Assembly (NCBI RefSeq): GCF_034259325.1
Contig: NZ_JAXIVS010000012.1
Coordinates: 1-64,000, forward strand
Origin: Hyalangium ruber
Lineage (GTDB): Bacteria; Myxococcota; Myxococcia; Myxococcales; Myxococcaceae
Reading direction: 5' to 3'
DNA length: 64,000 bases
Shown here: one piece after another, positions 28,733 to 37,485 of the stretch
Position numbering within the stretch: position 1 is the first letter of the stretch
Layout of the letters: each line of letters begins with the position of its first letter
Made by a program: the position numbers and the translations under genes
Notes under the pieces: generated by a model
The model's database searches: none
Told to the model about the DNA's origin: nothing
The model's input: the letters and a program-made list of their open reading frames with translations, nothing else

Positions 28733-29797
28733 ATGGCCACGCTCCAGCCCTTGAAGATCGCCATCCTGCACTACCTCCCGGAGGGAGAGACCATCGATCC
28801 CGTGGTCACCCAGGTGGGTGACTCGCTCCGGGAATTGGGGCACGAGTCCACCACCATCGCCGTGAGCGATCGCGTCTTCGACATCCTCGAGAAGATCGAA
28901 AGCTCGAAGTGCGACCTGGTGTTCAACCTCTGCGAGACGTTCGCCGAGGACTACCGGATGGAGGTGAACGTCGCGGCGCTGATGGAGCTGGGGCGGGTGA
29001 AGTTCACCGGCTCGGGCACCGCGGGCCTGCTGCTGGCCCAGGACAAGATCCTCACCAAGCAGCTCCTGGAATACCACGAGATCCCCACCCCGGACTTCGC
29101 CACCTTCGACGGCGTCACCGTGGAGACCAACGGCGATCTCGAGTTCCCACTCATCGTCAAACCGGCCCGGAGCGACGCCTCGATCGGCATCGGGAAGAAG
29201 TCGCTGGTGCGCACCTGGGAGGACCTGACGAAGCGGGTGCAGGAGATCCGCAAGGAGCTGGGGGACGAGGCGCTCGCCGAGGAGTTCATCGAGGGGCGCG
29301 AGGTGTACGTGGGCGTGATTGGCACCAAGGAGATGCCGGAGATCCTCCCCATCGTGGAGCTGGACTTCGGCAACTGGGACCCCAAGAAGCCGACCATCTC
29401 CGATCGCGAGGTGAAGTTCGGCCCGGAGACGGAGGGCTCGCCCAAGCTGATGATCGCTCGCAACATCACCCCCGAGCTGCGCCAGCGCGTCGAGCGGGCC
29501 GCGCTGCTGGCCTACCGGGGGCTCAAGCTGCAGGACTACGCCCGAATCGACCTGCGCATCTCCTCGGAGGGCGATCCGTACATCCTCGAGGTGAACCCCA
29601 ACCCGTACCTGGAGGACAAGAGCGAGCTGGCGCTGGCGGCCCGGGAGAAGGGCCTGTCCTACACCCAGCTGGTGGGCCGCATCCTGGAGTCGGCGGCGCA
29701 GCGCTACGGGCTGGGGCGCAAGCCAGCGGCGGACAAGGCGCCTGCCGCCGAGAAGCCAGCCCCCGCTCCGGTGTCTGCCACCACCCCCCCGGGCTGA
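28733..29797 (+). CDS. ATP-grasp ligase, D-Ala-D-Ala-ligase-like
   Basis: 354 residues. Following an N-terminal pre-ATP-grasp domain (KIAILHYLPEGETID), the central domain has FPLIVKPARSDASIGIGKKS, a lysine and Gly-rich ATP-binding loop, EEFIEGREVYVGVIG, and C-terminal metal and ATP ligands in YARIDLRISSEGDPYILEVNPNPYLE. This is the D-Ala-D-Ala ligase fold, but the substrate-binding parts do not look like those of a true Ddl and no cell-wall genes surround it. The Ala/Pro-rich tail (last ~30 residues) is probably disordered. Together with the upstream metallopeptidase it suggests an unusual peptide- or amide-forming pathway. Confidence 0.8.
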   Translation: MATLQPLKIAILHYLPEGETIDPVVTQVGDSLRELGHESTTIAVSDRVFDILEKIESSKCDLVFNLCETFAEDYRMEVNVAALMELGRVKFTGSGTAGLLLAQDKILTKQLLEYHEIPTPDFATFDGVTVETNGDLEFPLIVKPARSDASIGIGKKSLVRTWEDLTKRVQEIRKELGDEALAEEFIEGREVYVGVIGTKEMPEILPIVELDFGNWDPKKPTISDREVKFGPETEGSPKLMIARNITPELRQRVERAALLAYRGLKLQDYARIDLRISSEGDPYILEVNPNPYLEDKSELALAAREKGLSYTQLVGRILESAAQRYGLGRKPAADKAPAAEKPAPAPVSATTPPG

Positions 29798-29856
29798 CTT
29801 TTCCGAGAGGGGTTTTCATGTAAAAGGAGGCCCCCCGGTATCGAGGACTGCCACCC

Positions 29857-30348
29857 ATGGCCGAAGTGACCCTGGATCTGCGCGGAAGGCCCAAGGCCGA
29901 AGCGTACGCCGAGCTCCACAAGCACGTCGAAGCGGTGCTGGAGGGCCTCGACGACGAGATCGCCGCGATGTCGACGATGAGCTGCCTGCTGCACTTTGCC
30001 TTCGGTCACCTGTGGACGGGGTTCTACCGGGTGGTGGAGCCGGGCAAGCTGCTGCGAGTGGGCCCCTACCAGGGGACGCTGGGCTGCCTGGAGATCAAAT
30101 TCGGCAGGGGCGTGTGCGGCACCGCCGCGGCCACGCGCGAGACGGTGGTGGTGCCCGACGTGCATGCCTTCCCGGGCCACATCGCCTGTGACGGACGCTC
30201 GGCCTCGGAGATCGTCGTGCCAGTGTTCGGGCAGAACCGCGAGCTGATCGCGGTCCTGGACATCGACTCGGAGCACAAGGCCACCTTCGACGACGAGGAC
30301 CGCAAGGCCCTCGAGTCGTTGATGGCCTGGTTCTCGCGCAAGCGCTAG
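29857..30348 (+). CDS. Free methionine-(R)-sulfoxide reductase (GAF-type fRMsr)
   Basis: 163 residues, a single GAF domain. The three family cysteines are visible: Cys77 in LGCLEIKFG, Cys87 in GRGVCGTAA and Cys111 in GHIACDGRSASEI; in E. coli fRMsr the matching cysteines carry out reduction and disulfide exchange. LIAVLDIDS and FDDEDRKALE complete the fold. It reduces free methionine-R-sulfoxide in the cytoplasm, protecting against oxidative damage. It ends overlapping the stop codon of the opposing gene by 3 bases. Confidence 0.9.
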   Translation: MAEVTLDLRGRPKAEAYAELHKHVEAVLEGLDDEIAAMSTMSCLLHFAFGHLWTGFYRVVEPGKLLRVGPYQGTLGCLEIKFGRGVCGTAAATRETVVVPDVHAFPGHIACDGRSASEIVVPVFGQNRELIAVLDIDSEHKATFDDEDRKALESLMAWFSRKR

Positions 30349-32651
30349 TTGGGCTTCACCCGCTGCGAGCCCTGGTTGCGCTCGGCGGGCATCTCCTGCT
30401 CCAGGTAGTTCACGGCGGCCTGGAGCATCTTGCGGTCCTTGGAGCCGGGCTCGGTGTACTCGGCCAGGTAGTTCTTCAGGGCCGGCAGCAGGTCCTCCTT
30501 GCGCGAGAAGTGGAGCCGGCCGAGCGTGTAGGTCAGCAGGTTGATGCCGTCCATGGGCTCCGAGCCGAGCGTCTCCACGCGATCGAACAGCGTGGAGATC
30601 TCCTCGCCGCTCATGCCGAACATCTCGCGCGCGGAGATGAGCGGCTCCAGTCGGAGCGCGGGGTCTCCCGAGAAGAGCTCCCCGTGCTTGCGGGCGAGGA
30701 GCTGCAGGCGCTCCGGCGACATCCCGAGCCCCTCGCCGGGCCCCTGGGTGAGTTCGAGGATGCGCTGCGGGTCGGCGTTGATGAGGCTCTTGCGGACCGC
30801 GGGGTCCTTGATGCCGGCGGCCAGCAGGTGCTTGTCCTGCGCGGCCTGGAGCTCCGCCTTGCGCTGCTGGGAGTTGATGAGCATGTCCCCGAGCGCCGCC
30901 AGGCCCGCGCCGATGCCCACCATCAGGGGCCCCCAGCCGCCGGTGGAGACGACGGCGACGGCCGAGCCCAGCATGCCCACGGTGTCTCCGAAGAGCGCGA
31001 GGTACTTGCCCCGGCCCTCGGGCGCGTCCAGGTGGGAGCGGAAGGAGAGGACGCCCGTGGCCACGCCGATGGCTCCGCCGAGGCGCCCGGCGAACTGGCC
31101 GAACTTCGAGGCGGACTCGGCGGACAGGTAGCGGCCCCGCCGGGAGGCGGCCTCCAGGAAGCCGGCGGTGACGTCCATGCTGTTCTTGGTGGTGTCCAGG
31201 AAGGACTTGAGCGCCGCCTCACCCTTGGCGCCGGGGATGGCGGTGAACGCGTAGAGCGCGCCGAGCCCCGCCCAGGCCGTCTTGAGGTTCTTGAAGCCCG
31301 GGCTGTTGACGAAGCGGGTCAGCGCCGTGGTGTTGCCCTTGCGAGCCTCGACGATGGCGCTCACGCCCGAGTTGATGTCGAACTGCGAGTCGATGAGCCC
31401 CTTCCAGGGATCGACCAGCGAGCGCAGCTCGGCCTCGGCGGCCTTCGGGTCGGTGGTCATCGCGATCTTCGCGCCGACGTGCGGCAGCGCGGGGGCGAAG
31501 ACGGTGTTCTGCAGATCGTACGAAGAGAAGGCGGCGCGTGTCTGGGGCGTGGCACGGATGGTCTGGCCCAGCTTCAGCGCCACATCCGCCTGGGGCGAGT
31601 CAGCGAGCACGCGCATCGCCTGGGCGACGGGCTCACTGGCGCCCCGGTACGTGGCGGCGGCCACCAAATCGGAGCCATTCGTCGTCATCAACCCCGCGAG
31701 CTTGTTCAGCGCAGCCGTCTCGTTCGCGTACACCTTCTTGTTGGCCGGATCGCTGCGGAACGCGTTGATGTAGGCCACCCGCTGCTCGTCCGTGAGCGCG
31801 GTGCCGAAGGTGGAGAGCTCCTCGCCCAGCTTCTCGTTGAGCGCCTGGACGGCGCCCTGGGCCTGGCTCAGCTCGGCGCGCGCGGCGCCCACGTCCTTCA
31901 CGGCCTTGTCGAGCCGCGCGTACACCTTGGCCGGGTCGATGCCCATGCGCTGGGCCACCTTGCCCCACGCGGCCTGCTCGGCGATCTTGGCGGGATCATT
32001 CGAGCCCGAGCCTTTGCCTTTGGAGAGGCGGTTGGCGATCTCCACGTCATGCAGCGTGCCCTGGGTGCGCGCGGTGCCGAGCGCGCCCATCACCGTGTTG
32101 CGCTCCTTGTCCGTGAACTTCACGAGCGCCGAGCTCTCGGCGAACACGGCCTTCACGAGCCGGTCCAGCGCGGTGGAGGACACGCCGAGCGGATCCCCGA
32201 GCTCGTTCTGCTTCAACTGGGAGACGTAGGCGGCGACATAGGCCGGGTCCGCTTTGTTGCGTTCCAGATCGGCGAGGATGGCGCGAGCCCCCTCCGGGCT
32301 GTCTGGAGCGCCCGCCTTCTTCGCGCGGGCAATGTCCTCGGTGGCGCGAGCCTCGGGCGTGGCAGCGGTAGAGCCGCCAGTGGCCTGCGCCGTCTTCGTG
32401 GCCGCGCTGGCCCCATCCGACCGCGCCGCCGTGAACGAGTCCTGGCCAGCGTCCTGGGGGCGCAGCCGATTGCGCGCCCGGAGCAGCATCCGCGAGGCCT
32501 CCTCGAAGGCATCGGCCAGCGGCTCCTCCTCGGGAGGAGGAGGCGGCGGCGGCGGTGGAGGCGGTGCGCTCGCCTCCTCGGTCTCAGAGGCACCCGAGGT
32601 ATCCGGGGTCTGGGGAGGGGAGACAAACTCCTTGCGGAAGATGAATGTCAT
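30345..32651 (-). CDS. Unrecognised large protein with Pro-rich N-terminus and Gly-rich hydrophobic segment
   Basis: The ATG at 32651 (TFIFRKEF) is preferred; one more ATG lies 12 codons upstream and neither has a strong ribosome site. 768 residues. The N-terminal ~110 residues are Ala/Thr/Pro-rich and contain an uninterrupted run of eleven prolines. The remainder is mostly helical. Between about 510 and 595 lie Gly/Ala-rich hydrophobic stretches (RLGGAIGVATGVLSF, GMLGSAVAVVSTGGWGP, MVGIGAGLAALGDML) resembling a helical hairpin of the kind seen in pore-forming or secreted toxin proteins. No signal peptide or catalytic motif was recognised. The function is open; delivery by a secretion system is only a guess. 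Confidence 0.6.
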   Translation of the reverse strand: MTFIFRKEFVSPPQTPDTSGASETEEASAPPPPPPPPPPPEEEPLADAFEEASRMLLRARNRLRPQDAGQDSFTAARSDGASAATKTAQATGGSTAATPEARATEDIARAKKAGAPDSPEGARAILADLERNKADPAYVAAYVSQLKQNELGDPLGVSSTALDRLVKAVFAESSALVKFTDKERNTVMGALGTARTQGTLHDVEIANRLSKGKGSGSNDPAKIAEQAAWGKVAQRMGIDPAKVYARLDKAVKDVGAARAELSQAQGAVQALNEKLGEELSTFGTALTDEQRVAYINAFRSDPANKKVYANETAALNKLAGLMTTNGSDLVAAATYRGASEPVAQAMRVLADSPQADVALKLGQTIRATPQTRAAFSSYDLQNTVFAPALPHVGAKIAMTTDPKAAEAELRSLVDPWKGLIDSQFDINSGVSAIVEARKGNTTALTRFVNSPGFKNLKTAWAGLGALYAFTAIPGAKGEAALKSFLDTTKNSMDVTAGFLEAASRRGRYLSAESASKFGQFAGRLGGAIGVATGVLSFRSHLDAPEGRGKYLALFGDTVGMLGSAVAVVSTGGWGPLMVGIGAGLAALGDMLINSQQRKAELQAAQDKHLLAAGIKDPAVRKSLINADPQRILELTQGPGEGLGMSPERLQLLARKHGELFSGDPALRLEPLISAREMFGMSGEEISTLFDRVETLGSEPMDGINLLTYTLGRLHFSRKEDLLPALKNYLAEYTEPGSKDRKMLQAAVNYLEQEMPAERNQGSQRVKPN

Positions 32652-32811
32652 AAAGGCCCTGTTCCAGCAGGAGCGGGCGGAAGGCACCGCGCCTGAGTCC
32701 GGAGCCTACGCCTTGCCCCCCCACACGCTTGCATCATGATCAGCCTGAACCACCCTCGCCCACCCAGGATCACAAGGGGAACGCTGGGAGCAGGAGCGAC
32801 AGTGTGGCTGA

Positions 32812-33729
32812 TCAGCCCCTGGCGAGCGCCACGGCCAGCTCACCGGCGAACCGGGAGTTGTTCGTGAGCAGCGCCAGGTTGACCTTGAGCGTCTTGCCCC
32901 CGGTGCGCTTGGCCATGTCCGCGAGCAGGAACGGGGTGACGGCCTTGCCGCGAATGCCCTGGCGATCCGCCTCGGCGAGCGCGGAGGCGATGTGCAGCTC
33001 CACGTCCGCGCGCGGCAGGGCCACGTCCTCGGGCGGAGGGAGCGCGAACACCATGCCCCCCTGCCCCAGCCGGAGCCGAGCGTGGACGATGCGGGCGGCC
33101 GTGTCGACGTCATCGACCCGGTGCTCCAGGGGCAGGCCCGAACCGCGGCTGTAGAAGGACGGCAGCTCGTTCGTGCCCACGCCGATGACGGGCACGCCCG
33201 CGGTCTCCAGCGACTCCATCGTCTTGGGGAGATCCAGCACGGACTTGGCCCCGGCGCACACCACGGCCACGGGGTAGCGGGCCAGCGCGCCGATGTCCTG
33301 GGAGATGTCCCAGTGCTCGCTGACGCCCCGGTGTACGCCGCCCAGGCCTCCGGTGGCGAAGACGCGGATGCCAGCGGCGGCGGCCAGCTCGCAGGTGGCG
33401 CTCACGGTGGTGCCCCCGCTGGCCTTCAGGGCCATGGCCACGGGCAGATCGCGCGAGCCGAGCTTCATCAGCCGCTCCTTGCCCTCGGCGAGGCGGCGCA
33501 TGGCGCTCTCCTCCAGGCCGATCCACACCTCGCCATCCACCACGGCGATGGGCGCGGGCACGGCACCGGCGCGGCGCACGGCCTCCTCACAGGCGCGCGC
33601 GGCTCCGAGGTTGTCCGGGTACGGCAGGCCTTGGGCCACCACGCTCGTCTCGAGCGCGACCAACGGCGCCTTCGCATCCAGCGCGCGGCGCACCTCGTCG
33701 GAGAAACGGAGGAATGTCATGGAGGGCAT
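32812..33729 (-). CDS. psuG: Pseudouridine-5'-phosphate glycosidase
   Basis: ATG at 33729 (or 33720, three codons in). 305 residues, the family length. Glu27 in LETSVVAQGLPYPDN and Lys162 in CAGAKSVLDLPKTMESLET match the catalytic Glu and Schiff-base Lys of PsuG; ATGGLGGVHRG, VGTNELPSFY and the LANNxx-like LLTNNSRFAGELA end are also typical. It splits pseudouridine 5'-phosphate to uracil and ribose 5-phosphate. The usual kinase partner psuK is not adjacent. It sits 34 bases downstream of the prenyltransferase-like gene on the same strand. Confidence 0.93.
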   Translation of the reverse strand: MPSMTFLRFSDEVRRALDAKAPLVALETSVVAQGLPYPDNLGAARACEEAVRRAGAVPAPIAVVDGEVWIGLEESAMRRLAEGKERLMKLGSRDLPVAMALKASGGTTVSATCELAAAAGIRVFATGGLGGVHRGVSEHWDISQDIGALARYPVAVVCAGAKSVLDLPKTMESLETAGVPVIGVGTNELPSFYSRGSGLPLEHRVDDVDTAARIVHARLRLGQGGMVFALPPPEDVALPRADVELHIASALAEADRQGIRGKAVTPFLLADMAKRTGGKTLKVNLALLTNNSRFAGELAVALARG

Positions 33730-33763
33730 TCAGCCCAGGGGATGGCCGAAAGACAAGCGCGGA

Positions 33764-35581
33764 TCAGGCGCTCATCAGGGAGATGCCCGCGGGGCGCTGC
33801 GTCTCCACGGCGCGGGGCACCACGATTCCGTAGGCCTCGGTGGCCAGGTAGAAGGTCGCCCGCACCTTGCCGCCCTCGCGCCGCATCGAGGCCCACTGGA
33901 TGAGGCCCACCGCCGACTCCAGCGGCCGGCGGCACAGGGCGTTCACCGCGCTGTCGAGCACCGTGTAGCTCTGCGGAGCCAGCACGTTGCGGATGCGCTT
34001 CATCGACTCCTGGTCGTTCTCGACGTAGCAGCGGATGGGGCAGTGCAGCGTGACGCTGTAGGGCCGCACGTCGTCATCCGAGGTGAACGCCAGGCACGTG
34101 AGCGTGGAGCGCGGCGCCTGGAAGCGACCCTCCTTCTGCAGCTTCTGGCAGAAGGCCTGCGCCTCGCCCGGCACGTACTCCTTGGCCTGGGACATGACCG
34201 CCTCGATGTCGTCGGCGGTGGCGTCGGTGTGGGCGATGTAGATCTTCACGCGGGCGGCGGCCTGGCCAGCCATGTCCAGCGAGAAGTAGATGAGCTGGTC
34301 CTTGCCCCCGCGGCGCATCGCCACCTCGGAGAGGAAGCGCCAGGCGTTGGTGAAGCCCAGCCGGGTGAGGGCCTCCTTCACCAGGGCCTTGGAGTGCTCG
34401 GGGCCGCGCGCCTTCGGGTTGAGGTACACCTTGAGCTCGGGCTGCCCGTTGGGCTTGAGGCAGAAGGCGTGCCACAGCGAGAAGCGCGCGGTGGGTACGC
34501 GGGGCTCGAACAGGTCCTTCACCAGGTTGAAGCGCTCCAGCGGGACGCCGAACTCCTGGTTGAGCCGATCATTGAGCGCCAGCCCATCGTCCCAGCTCGA
34601 CTGCAGCGTGGTGGGGCCGTCGGGGCGCTGGGTCTCGATCAGGAAGCGGATCTCCGGGCGGCTGCCCTCCAGCGCCAGGGAGAGCTCGTACGGGGTGTGG
34701 TCGTCGGTGACGTCGCACTTCCAGGGGGGCGTCTCGCCGATGCGGCGCTCACCCCAGGAGCTGCTCATGAAGTTGAAGAAGCGCTGCACCAGCTGCGTGT
34801 CCGAGGCGCCGAAGCCCACCGACTGGCACAGGGCCTGGATGCGCGAGTTGCCGAACTCCTGGAACGACTGAGCGGAGGTCTGCTCCACCTCCGTCTTCAG
34901 CAGCTCCCAGCGGAACTGCTGATCGCGAACCTCGATCTTGCGCTCGGCGTACCCCTGAAGCTGATCGGCCATATCGCCAATGAGGGTGAACACCTCATCG
35001 ACCATCTCCAAGGCCTCCTGCTCCATTTCGGGCAGAAGATCGAGCTCCACCGCGCCAACCGCCCACGGCCCGACATCCAGCAGGGTGTGCAGGGCATTGA
35101 AGCAGCCCAGCGTCTTGCCGCAGCTGGACTTCACCTCGCGGGCCACGTGCTCCAGGGCGGTCAACGCCACGCGGCTCACCGCGTCCAGCGTCATCATCAG
35201 CACCTGGCGCTTGATGGGGCTGGCCTCGGCGGCCATCTTCGTCAGCCCGTACAGGGCGCGGCGCGCCTCGCTGCTGTCCTCGCCCCACACCAGCTGCAGC
35301 ATCCCGCTGAGGTCGGCGGCGGTGTCCAGCTCGAGCGCCTGGAGATCCTTGCGGAACAGCACCCAGTTGCGGGCCTCGGCGGTGCGCCGCGTCACGGGGT
35401 CGCAGTCCTCGCCCAGCAGCTTGCTGCCCAGCTCCGCCATCCCCATCACCAACGGGGTGACGCAAGGCAGGAAGCTGAGACGATCCTGGGGAGCGTGACG
35501 TGAGTCCTGGAGAAAAGCCACGAACGCCGAACCGGCGAAGGTCTGCTGCTTCTCTTTCAGCTGCTCCAGAACCCGGTTCAT
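33764..35581 (-). CDS. Predicted DMATS-type aromatic prenyltransferase fused to an N-terminal helical domain
   Basis: The frame is open to a GTG at 35692, but GGGGAG about 8 bases before the ATG at 35581 favours the latter (605 residues). Residues about 285-590 carry the signature of fungal/bacterial dimethylallyl-tryptophan synthases: TDDHTPYELSL with Glu299 (indole-deprotonating Glu), Arg312, K-V-Y at 384-386, R-V-K-I-Y at 444-448, Tyr508, and Tyr578/Tyr584, in the order and rough spacing of the diphosphate- and tyrosine-shield residues of FgaPT2. Residues about 1-240 are all-helical and resemble heme-oxygenase-like proteins (DRLSFLPCVTPLVMGMAEL), but most metal-ligand positions look lost. 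It should prenylate an aromatic small molecule or peptide. psuG follows downstream; no biosynthetic cluster is evident. Confidence 0.72.
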   Translation of the reverse strand: MNRVLEQLKEKQQTFAGSAFVAFLQDSRHAPQDRLSFLPCVTPLVMGMAELGSKLLGEDCDPVTRRTAEARNWVLFRKDLQALELDTAADLSGMLQLVWGEDSSEARRALYGLTKMAAEASPIKRQVLMMTLDAVSRVALTALEHVAREVKSSCGKTLGCFNALHTLLDVGPWAVGAVELDLLPEMEQEALEMVDEVFTLIGDMADQLQGYAERKIEVRDQQFRWELLKTEVEQTSAQSFQEFGNSRIQALCQSVGFGASDTQLVQRFFNFMSSSWGERRIGETPPWKCDVTDDHTPYELSLALEGSRPEIRFLIETQRPDGPTTLQSSWDDGLALNDRLNQEFGVPLERFNLVKDLFEPRVPTARFSLWHAFCLKPNGQPELKVYLNPKARGPEHSKALVKEALTRLGFTNAWRFLSEVAMRRGGKDQLIYFSLDMAGQAAARVKIYIAHTDATADDIEAVMSQAKEYVPGEAQAFCQKLQKEGRFQAPRSTLTCLAFTSDDDVRPYSVTLHCPIRCYVENDQESMKRIRNVLAPQSYTVLDSAVNALCRRPLESAVGLIQWASMRREGGKVRATFYLATEAYGIVVPRAVETQRPAGISLMSA

Positions 35582-36065
35582 TGCGCTCGCTCCCCAAACT
35601 GAACTGTCGTTCGAAACGGCCCGTGGACTTACAGGCTGCTCGTTCGTTTGTCCCCCCGGCTCTGCGGGCTGACGTTCCGGGTCAGCCTTCACCCTCCCGC
35701 GCCCCTCAATTCTTTGTGTAGCTAGCGCATTATTTTATCGGCGTCAAAGCCTTCCAAATAAAGTGCTGCAATTTCACTGGTTTTTCCGGAATCGGAGGTA
35801 AATCGCACACTCAAATTTCGCCGCTACTGAAAAACCAGCCGTCAATTCAGCTCATGGGTTGAATCTGACTCATCTGGGAAAAATGACCCAGGTGAATCGC
35901 AAAAACCGCTCAATCCCACGAGAAATGATGCAAAGAGGCGGGAACTTCAGGGGAGAGGTGACCCAGAAGGCACCACGAGCCACACATCAATTGGGCATGG
36001 CTTGCCGTCGCCGCAAGCGCAGCGGCCGGTATCTCACCCTTAAGTCTGAGAAGATGAGTCGAACT
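35582..36065. other. AT-rich intergenic region of 484 bases, no gene seen
   Basis: This is the longest gene-free stretch and is far AT-richer than the rest (notably 35700-36060). It separates the prenyltransferase-like gene from the PilZ gene, both on the minus strand. It contains a stem TCATCTGGG (35870-35878) with CCCAGGTGA (35887-35895), one G-T pair, loop of 8. TTGACG at 35747-35742 on the minus strand is -35-like, but the matching -10 (TAGCTA) is weak. The low GC fits a promoter region, a small RNA, or acquired DNA; the sequence does not decide. Confidence 0.5.
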
Positions 36066-36407
36066 TCAGTTCAACCAACCGCCCTTGGGGTCTGCCTCGC
36101 GCAGATCATCCGACATGCGAGCGATGGCAGGCTCATGGGCCGCCAAGGTCTCGAAGCACGTGGCGACCATGTACCCGGTGGCTCCCGAGAGGCAGCGCAG
36201 CACGCGCAGCTTCGCCTCGGGAATCATCATCTCGGGGATGCTGCCGCTGAGCACCTCTCCCGGCTCCAGGGGCACAGCCACCTGCAACAGGCACCCACTG
36301 GCGGAGGCGTTGACGATATCAGCGGTCAACTCCTGGCCGCCCCGCACGAGCCGAATGGTCAACTGCAGGGTGTAGCGCTGATGCCGACGCCGCTCGTGCT
36401 CGGACAT
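36066..36407 (-). CDS. PilZ-domain protein
   Basis: 113 residues, a single PilZ domain. The c-di-GMP-binding elements RRHQR (RxxxR, residues 7-11) and NASASGC (D/NxSxxG, near residue 34) are both present, so binding is expected. Myxobacterial stand-alone PilZ proteins modulate motility or surface processes; no target gene is adjacent. It ends in the AT-rich region's right edge and is divergent from the EamA gene. Confidence 0.85.
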   Translation of the reverse strand: MSEHERRRHQRYTLQLTIRLVRGGQELTADIVNASASGCLLQVAVPLEPGEVLSGSIPEMMIPEAKLRVLRCLSGATGYMVATCFETLAAHEPAIARMSDDLREADPKGGWLN

Positions 36408-36505
36408 TCTGCCCTCCAGGATTAAGCCGTACTCTACCGCGTACCCGCCCTGCCGTCACTCCATTCATCGACGCCCTTGAACCCACCCAGATATACATAT
36501 CAATG

Positions 36506-36523
36506 CATTGACATACATTGACA
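36506..36523. promoter_or_regulatory. Tandem CATTGACA repeats 10 bases apart
   Basis: CATTGACA occurs at 36506-36513 and 36516-36523, one helical turn apart, in the AT-rich 150-base gap between the divergent PilZ and EamA genes. Each contains TTGACA, the consensus -35 box. The second is 34 bases before the EamA GTG, with only a poor -10 match near 36542. They may be overlapping promoters or a paired operator. Confidence 0.4.
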
Positions 36524-36557
36524 CAATTATCTGGATTTTGATTACATTTCTGCCGAC

Positions 36558-37463
36558 GTGAGCGCAAGTCCTTCTGAGCGGCCCCCCTCCCCTTCCGCTT
36601 TTTCCCTATCGGATCTCGCCCTGCTGACCGTGGTGGTCATCTGGGGGACCAACTACACGGTGGTGAAGGAGGCGTTGGACACCGTGCCCGCGCTGGCCTT
36701 CATGTCGCTGCGCTTTGGGCTGGCGGCGGCGGCCATGGGGGTATTGCTGTTGTGGTTGGAGGGGTGGAAGCCCCTGCCCCGGGCCACGCTCCTGCGGCTC
36801 ATGGGGCTGGGGCTGGTGGGCAACACCCTGTACCAGCTCTGTTTCATGCTGGGCCTGTCGCACACCACCGCGGCCAACAGCGGAATGCTGGCGGCGGTGA
36901 CGCCGGTGCTGGTGACGGTGCTGGGCGGAGTGCTGGGGTTGGATCGGCTCACCCGGCCGGTGCTGATGGCACTGGTGCTGGCGGTGCCGGGCATGCTGCT
37001 GGTGGTGGGCGCGCGCGGGCCGGAGCTGAGCGCGGAGACGCGGCTGGGCGACCTGCTCATCCTCGGGGGCAGCGCGTGCTGGGCCATCTATACGGTGGGC
37101 ATCCGCGCCATGGGCACGGAGCTGTCGGCGATGCGCATCACGGCGATGGCGATGCTCACCGGGGCCCCGGGGGTGGTGCTGGTGGGCCTGCCGGAGGTGC
37201 TGCGGCTGGAGCCCGCGCGCATCGGCGTGGGCGCGTGGGCGGGCCTCGTCTACTCGGCGCTGATCCCCCTGGTGCTGTCCTACTTCGTCTGGAGCCGCAG
37301 CGTGCAGAAGGTCGGCAGCAGCCGCACGTCCCTCTACAACGCGGGGATACCGGTGGTGGCGGCGCTCACGGCGTGGGGCATCCGGGGCGAGCGTCCCACG
37401 GCGCTCCAGGCGGCCGGCGCGGCGCTGATCCTGTCCGGAGTGCTGGTGAGCCGACGGCGCTGA
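36558..37463 (+). CDS. EamA-family (drug/metabolite) transporter
   Basis: 301 residues from a GTG start. About ten hydrophobic helices in two EamA repeats: the first begins LALLTVVVIWGTNYTVVKEAL, with the typical ALAFMSLRFGLAA and NTLYQLCFMLGLSHTTAANSGML; the second begins GDLLILGGSACWAIYTVGIRAM, ending AGIPVVAALTAWGIRGE. It is an inner-membrane exporter or exchanger of small metabolites of unknown identity. It converges with the FHA regulator gene, 22 bases apart. Confidence 0.9.
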   Translation: MSASPSERPPSPSAFSLSDLALLTVVVIWGTNYTVVKEALDTVPALAFMSLRFGLAAAAMGVLLLWLEGWKPLPRATLLRLMGLGLVGNTLYQLCFMLGLSHTTAANSGMLAAVTPVLVTVLGGVLGLDRLTRPVLMALVLAVPGMLLVVGARGPELSAETRLGDLLILGGSACWAIYTVGIRAMGTELSAMRITAMAMLTGAPGVVLVGLPEVLRLEPARIGVGAWAGLVYSALIPLVLSYFVWSRSVQKVGSSRTSLYNAGIPVVAALTAWGIRGERPTALQAAGAALILSGVLVSRRR

Positions 37464-37485
37464 CGCCCCGAGGGCCCCGAGCGCC

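Noticed and set aside
30345-35581. A biosynthetic gene cluster centred on the prenyltransferase
   Set aside because: Neighbours are PsuG and an orphan protein; no synthetase, precursor peptide or tailoring set is present in the window.
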